A DNA stretch of 64,000 nt, taken from Culex pipiens pallens (lineage: Eukaryota; Arthropoda; Insecta; Diptera; Culicidae). The translations under genes were made by a program, and so were the position numbers. Below the pieces are notes generated by a model. That model made no database searches and had not been told where the DNA came from. It saw only the letters and a program-made list of their open reading frames with translations. Of the stretch, positions 46,235-58,293 are shown piece by piece; positions within the stretch are counted from its first letter, which is position 1, and every line of letters begins with the position of its first letter. The DNA is taken from the NCBI RefSeq assembly GCF_016801865.2, contig NC_068939.1:125706176-125770175 (forward strand), read 5' to 3'.

Positions 46235-47135
46235 GAAAAAAAAATCAATGTTAATATTTAGTTAACTAAGTTCATAAGCTTTTTAACAAAGTACATATAA
46301 ATTTCAGGTAAAATAGTTAAAAACTCAGAATTTTGCCAGAAATTCGTTAAAACTAGTTTCATTAATAAAATTATCGAATTATATTGCTTTTTAAGCTGAA
46401 CTCGAAGCACGAATCAAAAGTTTTCAAATTTTATATGAAATTTGTTTTACTGAAAATGCCTGTAAAATTGAAGATTTTTTTTAAATTATGTTCCAAAAAC
46501 ACATAATATTTGTTATTTACAAACTTATTTTACCTTTTCCGAGTAAATCATTATCCAAAGAATCCGAAAATGCATTCCGTTTTACGATTTAAAATCATGT
46601 TCATTGAGAAAAGCAAGACACTTTTAGAAGATTAAGATAATGTTATTTATCAACATTTTATTAATTATAGTCAACTTACTTTTTAAACTTTTCATTTTTT
46701 TTTTTTTTTTTTTGAAAAGTTCATTTTTAAATACTAAAAAAGTGCTCAACACTTCTCTACAACGGTCAGTATGATTCCATACCATTGCGTACGTATTTAA
46801 TTTGTACTCTTAATTTTGCGGAAAAATCTCAAACCTATCAAAGTTTAACGTTTAACGGTACCATTTTTGTATGGATAGCTGCCAAAATTGTATTGCAACT
46901 TGTGAAAACAAACCAATAATGCCAAGAAATAAAATCAATTTCCGGTTTTCGCCAAGAATTGCTAATTTTGTAATATGTTTTGAATCAATATTTTAAAAAT
47001 TTGCCCTGAAATTAGAAACATATTTTTTTTTACTTTCTGATTGAAAACAAGATTGAGTACGTATTTTCCTTTAAATATGGCACAAAATGATTATCTTAGT
47101 TGGAAAATTCTCGACTTGAACCAAACATTTCCGGT
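46235..47135. other. AT-rich DNA with a family X/Y fragment
   Basis: 46855-46985 (TTTTTGTATGGATAGCTGCC, AATCAATTTCCGGTTTTCGC) matches 11330-11490. No gene. Confidence 0.45.
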
Positions 47136-47207
47136 TTATCGACAAAGCTCGTTCATCCCTTGATGGAGACGCACAGAAAGCTCTCCATACTGATTAAGCG
47201 TGCTTAC

Positions 47208-47280
47208 CGCCAGATACACAAACAATCCGAAACAACAAGCCAAACAAAGCTGAGCAGATGCTCGTCGTGATCTCCTCCAT
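47208..47280 (-). CDS. Candidate first coding exon with signal-peptide-like start
   Basis: ATG at 47280-47278, then 24 codons plus one base up to a donor GGCG|GTAAGC (GT at 47207-47206, phase 1). The peptide starts MEEITTSICSALFGLLF and continues RIVCVSG: a short polar start, a hydrophobic core and a Gly/Ser region, as in a signal peptide or signal anchor. A TATAAAA (47387-47381) lies about 100 bp upstream with no ATG between, which is a well-formed minimal promoter plus short leader. Another frame of the same DNA is open for 60 codons (47136-47318) but lacks an ATG. Later exons are not found. The gene is not recognised; about an even chance that it is real. Confidence 0.4.
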
Positions 47281-47380
47281 CTCTGTCCGAACACGAAGCA
47301 GCGTAAAAAAAAGCTCACGTATCACCAACTTGCAATTTCTCTCTTTCTCACCAAGGAAGGTGAGAACTCTCAGAGTGCTG

Positions 47381-47388
47381 TTTTATAT
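47381..47388 (-). promoter_or_regulatory. TATA box upstream of the minus-strand exon
   Basis: GATATAAAAC read on the minus strand. The expected start is about 30 bp downstream, near 47355, which leaves a leader of about 75 bases to the ATG at 47280. Confidence 0.4.
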
Positions 47389-47389
47389 C

Positions 47390-47717
47390 ACTGGGAAACA
47401 AGCTTAAACTCGACAAAAACAAGAAAACAAAAAAAACTGTTTGGGCCAACACGTTGATTTGTTTTCTTCGCTCTCAGTTTCTTGTTTTGTTTGGTTTGAT
47501 CTGTTTGTTTGCAGTTTTTTATGCATTTCAAGAGTAATTTTTCAAATAGGCTAAAGTTTTAATTTTAATTTGATTTTTAATTTTTTTGTAAGTGTTAGTT
47601 TTACTTGTTTTCTTTGGAATCTTCATACCTTTTGTATAAATTCGAATAGTTTTGAAGCCTGTAACATAAGTAGATCTCGTAACTTACCACGCCATAGAGT
47701 TGCCTTTTGTTATACAT
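47390..47717. other. T-rich DNA upstream of the TATA box
   Basis: Runs of GTTTGTTT and TTGTTTTG; nothing else recognised. Confidence 0.4.
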
Positions 47718-48358
47718 CGTCAGTTGTGTGCTATCTTGTGACAACGACCATTTAGTACTATTCGAGAAAATCGATTTTTAAAGTTTGATGATAAATATTT
47801 TCAAAACTATGAATGGTAGAGCCAAACTTTTTGAAGCAATCGGTTCGTATACTATCACTTAACAAACGCTCCAAGTTTCAACTAATTTGGTTACACCAGT
47901 TAAAAGATACAGTAAATTATGTAAACAAAAATCTGAAAAGCACGTGTCACAAGTGTGTTTCGAAAGTAAAATTGTACTACGTGTCACAAGTGTGCACAGA
48001 ATTCCCATACAAACTAAAATAGGTTTAAATCTATATTTTAACCGACTTAATCAGTATATTTTCAAAAGCAAAAGATTGCATTGCCTTCAGAAAATGTGTA
48101 TCAACATAAATTTGTGAAAAACATGAAAAAATTTCCACATTTTCCAACAACATGTATGACGTGTCACAAGTGTGCACGATCATTTTGATGATAAATTGGT
48201 CTATGTCACAAGTGTGCATTGCGATATCCGGGAAACGGAAGCGAGTTTCCAAAATTGGGTTAAAGCATCTTGTAGTGTTTGTTGAGTATAGCAAAACGTC
48301 ATCATTAACTAATTTTTGACCAAAATGGTCTATGTCACAAGATAGCACACAGCTGACG
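47718..48358. mobile_element. MITE with GTGTGCTATCTTGTGACA ends
   Basis: The left end CGTCAGTTGTGTGCTATC... and the inverse of the right end agree over about 36 bp with a few mismatches. ACAT lies on both sides (47714-47717 and 48359-48362). Inside, TGTCACAAGTGTGC, a variant of the end motif, recurs near 47945, 47982, 48160 and 48204 in both halves. About 640 bp, no coding capacity. A related partial end is at the extreme right of the window (about 63950-63975). Confidence 0.7.
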
Positions 48359-48825
48359 ACATGTTATTGCTGTCAACGACGAGACACACATTAGACAACA
48401 TTAGTCAAAGGGGGTAAGTGGGTGGGTGTGTTTCTCTAGCCCAGATCTGTGCACAAATCCAACTCTGCCACACGACATGTGGTGTTCCTTTGCTCTGCGA
48501 AATTGGAACAGTTTTTTTTATTTTTTGCTGGCCCAGTGATTTAGATTGGAGGGATTTCGGGTGTGTGTGAAAATGGAGTGCGAGCGCCGTTTTGACACTT
48601 TTCGTGTGAAATAAAAGTCGTGCTGAATTTAGTAGGTGCCTCTACCTGCTTGCACTTTTTCAGCACCTTTGAGTTTGCCTTTTAAATTAAGCGTGCAATG
48701 TAGCTGATGAGGAGAGTAAAAAATATGGTTTGGTTGCATTGTCTCTTTGATGTTGGTATATCATTGCAACTCATCAGAACTGGAGGGTTTCCCTTCTGAG
48801 AGATGGCTTTTCGCAATCGATAATG
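48359..48825. other. No gene or element recognised
   Basis: Mixed composition, no repeat family of this window. Confidence 0.4.
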
Positions 48826-49370
48826 TTTAAAGACAGTTGAAGACAGTTGATGGCAGTTGAGGACAGTTGAAGACGGTTGGTGACAGTTGAAGACAATTGA
48901 AGACAGTTGAAGACATTTGAAGGCATTTGAAGACAGTTGAAGACAACTGAAGACAGTTGAAGACAATTGAGGACAGTTGAAGACATTTGGAGACAGTTGA
49001 AGACAACTGAAGACAATTGAAGACGTTTGAAGATAGTTGAAGACAGTTGAAGACAATTGAAGACAATTGAGGACAGTTGAAGACATTTGCAGACAATTGA
49101 AGTCAATTGAAGACAATTGAAAACAATTGAAGACAGTTGAAGACATTTGAAGACACTTGAAGACATTTGAAGACAATTGAAGACAGTTGAAGACAATTGA
49201 GGACAGTTGAAGACATTTGAAGAAAATTGAAGTCAATTGAAGACAATTGAAGACAGTTGAAGACATTTGAAGACACTTGAAGACATTTGAAGACACTTGA
49301 AGACAATTGAAGACAATTGAAGACAATTGAAGACAATTGAAGACAAGTGTAGACAGTTGAGGACAGTTGA
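48826..49370 (+). repeat. 10-bp minisatellite, GAAGACAGTT/GAAGACAATT
   Basis: About 54 units of 10 bp with alternation AGTT/AATT/ATTT/ACTT. Because 10 is not a multiple of 3, each minus-strand frame reads a 10-residue period (SSTVFNCLQL-like) without stops, which generates four long overlapping ORFs (up to 214 codons). These are artefacts. Confidence 0.95.
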
Positions 49371-49580
49371 AGGCAGACCTTTACAGTAATATAAAAAAAT
49401 ACTTTAACGACAGTGGCGATATCCATCTGTACCTAATATGTAATCTACATCTCGCACTTAATCGCCGCAAATTCTTCAATTGAGCATTACCGGCAACAAA
49501 TTAGCACCTCCAAAAACCCATTAAGAGGTTGCAAAATCGCGCCACGCGCAAATCTCCAGAAGGTCCATCTGGTGCGCAAA
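49371..49580. other. Short spacer upstream of the candidate promoter
   Basis: Nothing recognised. Confidence 0.3.
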
Positions 49581-49592
49581 TATATATAAAAG
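49581..49592 (+). promoter_or_regulatory. TATA box of a candidate plus-strand promoter
   Basis: TATATATAAAAG, with the expected start about 30 bp downstream (near 49611, GACTGACC). It is followed by an ATG-free stretch and a splice donor, see 49611-49744. Confidence 0.45.
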
Positions 49593-49610
49593 TACACTCT
49601 GTCTCGACGA

Positions 49611-49744
49611 CTGACCACCTCTTCAAGTGTCATTAAGTTTCATCCAAATCATTAAATTCCACTAATCGAACAGCAGCCAGCCGACCAAGTTCAACTACAA
49701 CAGTGTGCACTCGAGAGTTGCGCGCGGTCGTTACCTCTCCACAA
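49611..49744 (+). other. Candidate non-coding first exon
   Basis: From the inferred start near 49611 to a donor CACAA|GTGAGG (GT at 49745-49746) there is no ATG. It is rich in CA/AAC, as insect 5' UTRs often are. Downstream exons were not identified; the next 4.3 kb is largely repeat arrays. Confidence 0.35.
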
Positions 49745-49746
49745 GT

Positions 49747-50205
49747 GAGGTTTGAACGTTTGAGCCCGATAAGCCCTACACAGATTCACAGTGCGCGTGC
49801 GTCTAGTTATGGCTTAATACCCCGCCAAACGTTCGAGGAGAAAAATGTTACATAAACCAGCAAACAATAACACTGCACGGCGGGGTCGTTTGCGGATGGG
49901 AAGTTGCGGGTCTTGCTGCAATCACTCGGCTACCCTCTGAGCTAGTACAAGTGCCTTCTGTAGCAAATTTCAAATGCCTTTTTTCTGTCTACAGCGTGCC
50001 AAAACGCCTAGTACTTTGCGCTGCGTATGCACTTAACCTTGGAAATGGACGCGCGCCACTCGTGGAACGGCTAATTCGATGGTGGCAGTCTAGGGTGTAG
50101 AAGTTCTGAGATAACGTCATTGACAAAGGTGCTGATGATGTGCCGGGTACCGTGGATTGGGGTGAAATTGCGTTTCCTAGCAATAAAGCTGTAGAATTTT
50201 GAGAT
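49747..50205. other. Intron-like DNA without recognised content
   Basis: No exon supported. GGATTGGGGTGAAATTG at about 50155 resembles GGGGTGACATTG at about 45360, a possible short dispersed motif. Confidence 0.35.
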
Positions 50206-52065
50206 CAAGACCAAAAGATATGATAAGAAAATTACATGACCAGAATACTACAAGACCAAATACTACAATACCTGGAGACGACAAGATCAGTTAACAGCAA
50301 GACCAGAAAACAACAAGATTCTGAGACAAGATCAGAAGGCTACAAATCACGACCTCATAGCTTGAAAACTACAAAATCAGAAGTCATCAAGACCTGAAGA
50401 CAGGATCAAGGCCAGAAGACAGCGAGACAAGAAGACGAGAAGGTAACAAGCAAAATTAGTAAACAAGATCAGAATACGATTTTAGAAAACTACAAGACCA
50501 GGAAACTACCAACAACACAAGAAGACAACACGATCAGATGATAACAATGTCAAAAGACAAAAAGACCAGAAGAATACAAGATAACATGATAACAAGACAT
50601 CTAGACTAGAAGACTACAAGAAGATGACATCCAGGCTAGAAAACAACAAGACTAGAGAAGACAACAAAATCAGAAAACATCAAAACCTGAAGGAAGGATC
50701 AGTAGACAACAAGACCGGAAGGCTAACCATGGCTTACAAGACAAGAAGACTATAAGAAAAGTAGTAAACAAAGCCAGAAGAAAAATCAAAAGACAACAAG
50801 ACCAGAAGATTACCAGAAGAAAAGACTACAACATAAGATGACAACAAGACCAGAATACTGCAAGAAACTGGGCTACAAGCCCAGAAAATATCAGTAAACA
50901 TGACCAGAATACGACTTCAGAAGACTACGACACCAGAAATTTACATGAAGAGCAACATGATCAAATGACAATAAGTTTAAAAGACTACAAGAAATACAAG
51001 AAAAGAAAACTTCAAGATAAGATGACAACTAGACTAAGGACAACAAGACTAAGAAAGGTAATTAATTTAGAAAACATCAACCCCTGAAGGCAGGATCAGC
51101 AGACACCAAAACCCGAAGACAACAAGTACAGAAGACCACAAGACCAGAAGACAAAAACAAGAACAAAAGGCAAAAAAATCAGAAGAAAAATGATATTAAT
51201 AATACCAGAAGACTACAAGAACCATAGAAAACAAAACCAAAAGGCTAAAAGATCAGAAGATAACAAGACTTTATGAATACAAGCACAGAATATAACAGTA
51301 TCATACGACTACAAGACCAGAAACAACAAGATAAGATGGTTACAAGACTAGAGGCATCAAGACCAGAAGTCTATAAGAACTGAAACCATCAAACTGAGAT
51401 GACATCAAAAGTAAAAGACAACAAAATCAGAACACAGCCAGGCCATGAGGCCGGATCGGAAAACAGCAAGGCCAGAACACTGCAAGACAAGAAGACTACA
51501 AAACCAGATTACAAAAATATCATAAGAAAAATCATAAGACAATAAGACCTGAAGCCTACAAGAACAGAAAACTACAAGACTAGAAAATATCAAAACCAGA
51601 AGACAAACTCAAAGATAAACTTGAGATAAACGGTCCAAAAGATTACAAGACTAGATAAATACGAGAACAGAAGACAATAAGATCAAATGACTACAAGACC
51701 AGAAGATTACAAGATAGGATGATAACAAGACTAGGGGATATTTAGAACAGAAGGCTACCGTTTATGATGACAACTAGACTAGAAGACAACAAGACTAGAA
51801 GACAACAAAATCAGAAGACATAATCGAAAAATATCAAGGTTAGAAGACTGGAAAACCACAAGAGAGCAATATCAATAAACAAGATCAAAATACGATTAAA
51901 AATATGAATACAAGAAAAAAAGATAACAAAATCAGATGACAATAAGGTCAAATGACAACAAGATCAGTCTAACCAGAAGAATTTAAGAACAAAAGACCAG
52001 AATACAACAAGCTGCAAGCCTAGAAGACTTAAGACCAAAAGATTGCTGACTAGAAGACAAGGCAG
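50206..52065 (+). repeat. Long degenerate array of AGAAGACTACAAGACC-type units
   Basis: About 1.85 kb made of loosely repeated AGAAGAC-WACAAGACCAGAAGAC units, typically 10-25 bp apart and heavily mutated. G is rare except in AGAAG/AAGACC. An opposite-strand array of the same motif lies at 52691-54045. No coding capacity. Confidence 0.9.
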
Positions 52066-52192
52066 ACTGAACCTTGTTCTCAAAGTCACTCCAACCCACA
52101 ACACCCCAAAATCCCCTTGCTAGAAGTTATGTGATTCAGTGCAGAACTCTTAGAACATCCCCACAAAAAAAAAACGCAAAACAAGTACTCAC

Positions 52193-52420
52193 CCTCCAAC
52201 TATCACTTGAAGGCACAATTACCTTGCTGCCTTGTGCTTGTAACCGGCGGTGGTCGCCGCGCGGTTGATTGGAATTTGATTGTCGAGTCGATGGCGGCGG
52301 AAGATCGGCCGTCGTCGTACACGAGGAAGTGCACCGGCGGCGTCAATCGTGTCGATCAAGAGAGCGCGCGGTAGTAGGCAAATTAAAGGTTACCGGTTTT
52401 CAGTTGATTGAACGGTTTGA
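52193..52420 (-). other. Candidate non-coding first exon between inverted arrays
   Basis: On the minus strand a GC-rich, ATG-free stretch of about 228 bp ends at a strong donor GGAGG|GTGAGTACT (GT at 52192-52191). It is the only non-repetitive GC-rich DNA between the arrays. The start is not fixed (no clear initiator or TATA). Confidence 0.3.
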
Positions 52421-52690
52421 AGAGGGGTTTTGGGGAAGATTTTTGGATTGAGTGGCGGATGAATTGGAAGTAGGGTTTTTGTTTTGTTTGCTCGAACCTT
52501 AACCAGAAGTTTTTGTTTGTGTGGTTCATTGTCGATCTTCAATGTCCAATAAACTTGGCAATCAATTTTTGTACTTGTATCAATTCTTGTCAAGTTTTGG
52601 AACAATTTTTCACCAAAAAGCTATCAATCTAAGAATAAAATTGTATACTCAATAGACTTAGTTGATACAACTTACTACAGTCGAGGGCAT

Positions 52691-54045
52691 TTCACTCTCA
52701 GGTTCATACTGGTTCATACTTGTCTTGTTGTCAGCTGGACTTTAAGTCTTTTGGTCTAACAGTCTTCTGTTTATGTTGTATTCTGCCCATTGTTATTTGA
52801 TCTCTTAGTCTTGAAGTCTTTTGGCTAGTAGACAACTGGTCTTGTGGTCTTCGTGTCTCCTTGTTATCTTTTAGTAAGTCTTCCGGTAGTTTTCTGACCT
52901 TGTCTTTGTTCTGGTTACCGTAGTCTTCTTGCTTGCTGTCTTTTGTCTGCAATTCTTGTCGCTTGTCGTCTTTGAGGTTGTGATATATTCTGATCTAGTA
53001 GACTTCAGGTCTTTTTGTAATCTTTTAGTTTTAAAGTCTTGGGATTAGTCTTTTGAAATTGTTTTCTTCTGGTTCTTGTAGTCTTCCAGTCATGTTGTTT
53101 GCAGAACTCACTGTCTTGTTTTTTGTTAAGTCTTGTCGCTTGTAATCTTTAGGTTTTGTTTTCTTCTGGTCTCATACTCTTCGGGTCTTCTTGTAATCTT
53201 TATGGTTTTAAGTCTTCTGATTAGTCTGTTGATCTTGTTTTTTTTTCTATTTTTGTAGTCTTCTAGTCATGTTGTTTTTGCTTGTAGTCTTGATGTTTTG
53301 AAGTCTTCTGGATAGTAGTCTTCTGGTCTTCTTGTAATCTTTTAGGTAAAAATCTTCCGATTAGTCTTCTGATTTTCTTCTGGTTCTCGTGGTCTTCTAG
53401 TCATGTTGTATTCATATCTTTCTGTGTTCTGTCTTCAAATCTTGTCGCTTGTAGTGTTAAGGTTATGAAGTCTTTAGGTTAGTAGTCTTTTGGTCTTGTT
53501 GTTTTTAATTTTTATTGTCTTCTGGTCTTTTTTTAGTCTTGTTGTTTTCTAGTCATATTGTATTCTGACCTTGTAGTCTTCGGGTGTGCTGTCTTCTGTC
53601 TCTGATCCATGTAGTCTTAAGGTCTTGAAGTATTGTTGTATACTGTTATTGTTATCTTAATCATCTGGGCTTGTAATCTCCTGGTCTTGTTTTCGTGTGA
53701 TATTTCTGCTTTTCGGCCTTGTTGTCTTCTGATCATATTGGAGTTTGAACTTGTAGTCTCTAGGTATACTGTATTCAGGACTTGTATCCTGCAGACCTCA
53801 AGGTATTCTGGTCATGTTGTTTTGCGTTCTTATTGTCTTCTTGTCTTATAATCTTGAATTCTTCTTGTCAGTTGACTATTGTTCTTGTACTCTTCTTATC
53901 ATGTTGTGTTTAGACCTTTATGGTCTCTTAATCTTGAAGTCTTCTGGTAATGTCTCCTCAAGCCATGTAGTCTTCGAGTCTCGATGTCTTCTTACTGTCT
54001 TGTATTGTTCTGACCTCCTTGTAGCCTTCTGGAATCGACTTCCTT
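52691..54045 (-). repeat. Opposite-strand array of the AGAAGACTACAAGACC family
   Basis: Plus strand reads GTCTTCTGGTCTTGTAGTCTT variants, the inverse of the 50206-52065 array. Together the two form a diverging inverted pair around about 600 bp. Same degree of decay. Confidence 0.9.
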
Positions 54046-55591
54046 TTTGCCTTCCTCACTGAGGTAAGGCTATAATCCTGCTCTAAAAATGAACTTTTTA
54101 TTAAAAGCTCAAAGACCCAGCTTCATGTATACATATCGACTCAGAATCGAAAACTGAACAAATGTCTGTGTGTGTGTATGTGTGTGTGTATGTGTGTGTG
54201 TATGTGTGTGTGTATGTGTGTGTATGTATGTATGTGACCAAAATTCTCACTGAGTTTTCTCAGCACTGGCTGAACCGATTTTGATCAAACCGGTCGCATT
54301 CGACTTGATTTATGGTCCCATACATCGCTATTGATTTTTTTGAAGTTTCGATAACTAGTTCAAAAGTTATGTATAAAAATGTGTTTTCACATATATCCGG
54401 ATCTCATTTATATGCATGTAAACGATGTCCAGATCCATCATCCGACCCATCGTTGGTTAGGTAATCAAAAACCCTTTCCAAAGAGTCCACAACATTGAAG
54501 ATCTGGCAACCCTGTCTCGAGTTATTACCACTTAAGTGTTATTTATGTACTTTTTTGAAGCCGGGTCTCACTTAAATGTATATAAACTATGTCCGGATCC
54601 AGAACCCGACCCATCGTTAGTTAGGTAATCAAAAACCCTTTCCAACGAGTCCACAACATTGAAGATCTGGCAACCCTGTCTCGAGTTATGACCACTTAAG
54701 TGATATTTATGTACTTTTTTGAAGCCGGATCTCACTTAAATGTATGTAAACGATGTCCGGATCCACAACCCGACCCATCGTTGGTTAGGTAATCCAAAAC
54801 CCTTTCCAACGAGTCCACAACATTGAAGATCTGGCAGCCCTGTCTCGAGTTATGACCACTTAAGTGTTATTTATGTACTTTTTTGAAGCCGGGTCTCACT
54901 TAAATGTATATAAACTATGTCCGGATCCAGAACCCGACCCATCGTTAGTTAGGTAATCAAAAACCCTTTCCAACGAGTCCACAACATTGAAGATCTGGCA
55001 ACCCTGTCTCGAGTTATGACCACTTAAGTGATATTTATGTACTTTTTTGAAGCCGGATCTCACTTAAATGTATGTAAACGATGTCCGGATCCACAACCCG
55101 ACCCATCGTTGGTTAGGTAATCCAAAACCCTTTCCAACGAGTCCACAACATTGAAGATCTGGCAGCCCTGTCTCGAGTTATGACCACTTAAGTGTTATTT
55201 ATGTACTTTTTTGAAGCCGGGTCTCACTTAAATGTATATAAACTATGTCCGGATCCAGAACCCGACCCATCGTTAGTTAGGTAATCAAAAACCCTTTCCA
55301 ACGAGTCCACAACATTGAAGATCTGGCAACCCTGTCTCGAGTTATTACCACTTAAGTGATATTTATGTACTTTTTTGAAGCCGGATCTCACATAAATGTA
55401 TGTAAACGATGTCCGGATCCAGAACCCGACCCATCGTTGGTTAGGTAATCAAAAACCCTTTCCAACAAGTCCACAACATTGAAGACCTGGCAGCCCTGTC
55501 TCGAGTTATGACCACTTAAGTGTTATTTATGTACTTTTTTGAAGCCGGGTCTCACTTAAATGTATATAAACTATGTCCGGATCCAGAACCC

Positions 55592-57530
55592 TGACCGAGC
55601 CACGTAGCCCAGTGGTAACGCTTCCGCCTCGTAAGCGGTAGATCGGGGTTCAAATCCCGGCTCGGACCAACACAACTGGTGATCTTTTCCCTTCTGGAAT
55701 CGATTGCTTAGTAAAGGGAAGGTAGTGTATCGTCACAACCCAAGTAGCACTCATAACTTGTCGACTGTTGAATAACAGTTAGACAGCTGTTTTGGATCAA
55801 CATACGTGAAAAAATGTCAACGTTAGTTAAATAACCGTTTGCTTCACTACTTGTATAACTGACCTATGTAACTCATGATATGTGTGCCATACAAGTGTTA
55901 AAACACAGTCAACTTCACTCTTTTCCAACTTTTACACACAACATAGGGAATATGCACTCGCTCCTAACTCCATCCAATTTGCTGATTTACACTGTTTAAA
56001 CAACTTATTTTGGAACAACTTCGATAGAAACTTGCTTGCTCACTTCCGTTTGAGGTATTTATCACTTGATTTCAGTCGAAAACGCTTTTTATGAGCTGTA
56101 ATTAAACGTCAAAATGCTGATATGCCAAGATGCTGTTCCCTCATCTGCAATGTTTTCCTCGAAAACAGTTTGTTGAATAAGAATAATATTGCACTGTTTG
56201 CCACACTGCTTATCTAACATTGTCATGTGACGGCATCTTCTGAAAAATGGGCGTGGCCAACCATTCTATAAATAACCTTAGGTTTTCTCGCTTTGTTACA
56301 CAAATGTTCTCGGAGAATAGATTTTATAACGGATGCTCAACATACATATTCAACTTGACATTGCGTGTTGTTAGGTGGTGTAAATTTGTACATGAGGAAT
56401 TCAGAGTTTCAATAATGATTATTTATTGAAGATTACAGTAGTTTTGATTGTTGACCGATTAATTTGTAAACATATCGCTGGTAAAAGCTACAAAAATTAT
56501 CAGCTTATAGAGTTTATGATAGAGAAAACAATAAATCAAAATCATACCGATTTTCAATATTACTCCGTGGTACGGTAATCGAAATGACAGTTGAAACGGT
56601 TTGTTATAACAAAGTTATATAGTGGAGTTATATCAACTGACTTGAAACAAACTTATATAACTTCAACAGCCTTCGTTGGAGTTAAGTACTTTAGCTAACA
56701 AAACAGACAGCAGCCTTCTTATTGACGCTTGGGCCAGCTTGTTTACTATGAAGCCCCGTGGAGAGATGTGGAAGCGCGCCTGGACCTGCCGTGGAGAACA
56801 ACAAGTCGTCGAAGTCATCGGATCGAATCTTGAGAAAGAGGAAGTTCATCAAAAAAGGAAAATCTAAAAGTTCGCCGTGCAAGGAATTTTCACACTTCAC
56901 GTAGACTGCGCGCCACGATTGTTTTTCTTTTTTTACATTTAATTTCGAATTATTTTAAATAAATCAGGCAGAACCAAGCGTACTTTTTATTAGCTGCGTC
57001 GTTGATTGAAATTCTAATAAGAAATGTTTGTTTACATGTATGTTAGTCAACGGTTAGACAGCTGTTTTCAAACTAATTTTCCTTTTCAGTGTGCGCTTTG
57101 ATTTGACAGCACAGCCGTAAACCACGCCTCCTTTTTTTCGTTGAATCTCTTGTTAGCTAGCACAGTGTTGTCAAATACAATTGTACAACTTACTCTGATA
57201 ACTTGCATCTTGTTCTGGCAAGTTATACAACAGAAAAAAGTGCGCTTTTTCCAGTTCACAGGAGTTGTAGAACAAGTTGTGACAACCAGACGGATTGGTT
57301 ATACAACCAGTTAGGAAATACGTTTATCTGACAAAGTGTGTTGCTTGGGAAACTGGACCTTATCACGACACCTTAGGGAGGCGACCTATGGAATGTTAAC
57401 ATTAACCTTAACATGTTAACATTAAGTTGAGAATGAAACTGCCACTGAATCCGCTTTGTAAATGCCGGCCCCGATACTCTTCAAGGGTGTTCCCCTCAGG
57501 AACTGGGAAAGATTTACTTTTTTACTTTAC
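55592..57530 (+). mobile_element. tRNA-derived SINE inserted in the satellite, 13-bp target duplication
   Basis: GGATCCAGAACCC (a satellite sequence) flanks it at 55579-55591 and 57531-57543. The head (about 55600-55668) has A box TAGCCCAGTGG, anticodon arm TCCGC-CTCGTAA-GCGG (CGT, Thr-like) and B box GGTTCAAATCC. Arm pairing has mismatches, so it is not a working tRNA gene. Without the nested element (55739-57349) the SINE is about 328 bp. A second, minus-strand copy is at 33494-34085. Confidence 0.85.
55739..57349. mobile_element. CCCAAG-TIR element nested in the SINE
   Basis: Ends CCCAAGTAGCAC and the inverse CCCAAGCAACAC. The SINE copy at 33494-34085 shows the empty site (GTCACAAACTGG on its sense strand) and implies a 2-bp AA duplication. 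Within it, GGTTAGACAGCTGTTTT (about 57050) repeats a left-end phrase (AGTTAGACAGCTGTTTT, about 55779) in direct orientation. ORFs are short (up to 70 codons) with no transposase motif. Confidence 0.75.
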
Positions 57531-58293
57531 GGATCCAGAACCCGACCCATCGTTAGTTAGGTAATCAAAAACCCTTTCCAACGAGTCCACAACATTGAAG
57601 ATCTGGCAACCCTGTCTCGAGTTATGACCACTTAAGTGATATTTATGTACTTTTTTGAAGCCGGATCTCACTTAAATGTATGTAAACGATGTCCGGATCC
57701 ACAACCCGACCCATCGTTGGTTAGGTAATCCAAAACCCTTTCCAACGAGTCCACAACATTGAAGATTTGGCAGCCCTGTCTCGAGTTATGACCACTTAAG
57801 TGTTATTTATGTACTTTTTTGAAGCCGGGTCTCACTTAAATGTATATAAACTATGTCCGGATCCAGAACCCGACCCATCGTTAGTTAGGTAATCAAAAAC
57901 CCTTTCCAACGAGTCCACAACATTGAAGATCTGGCAACCCTGTCTCGAGTTATGACCACTTAAGTGATATTTATGTACTTTTTTGAAGCCGGATCTCACT
58001 TCAATGTATGTAAACGATGTCCGGATCCACAATCCGACCCATCGTTGGTTAGGTAATCGAAAACCCTTTCCAACGAGTCCACATTATTGAAGATCTGGCA
58101 ACCCTGTCTCGAGTTATTACCACTTAAGTGATATTTATGTACTTTTTTGAAGCCGGATCTCACATAAATGTATGTAAACGATGTCCGGATCCACAACCCA
58201 ACCCATCGTTGGTTAGGTAATCCAAAACCCTTTCCAACGAGTCCACAACATTGAAGATCTGGCAGCTCTGTCTCGAGTTATGACCACTTAAGT

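Noticed and set aside
48682..49426. Overlapping minus-strand ORFs of 89-214 codons
   Set aside because: They are translations of the 10-bp minisatellite, open in several frames at once; no protein is implied.
55600..55668. Thr(CGT)-like tRNA gene
   Set aside because: Arm mismatches and extra bases before the A box; it is the head of a SINE with a target duplication.
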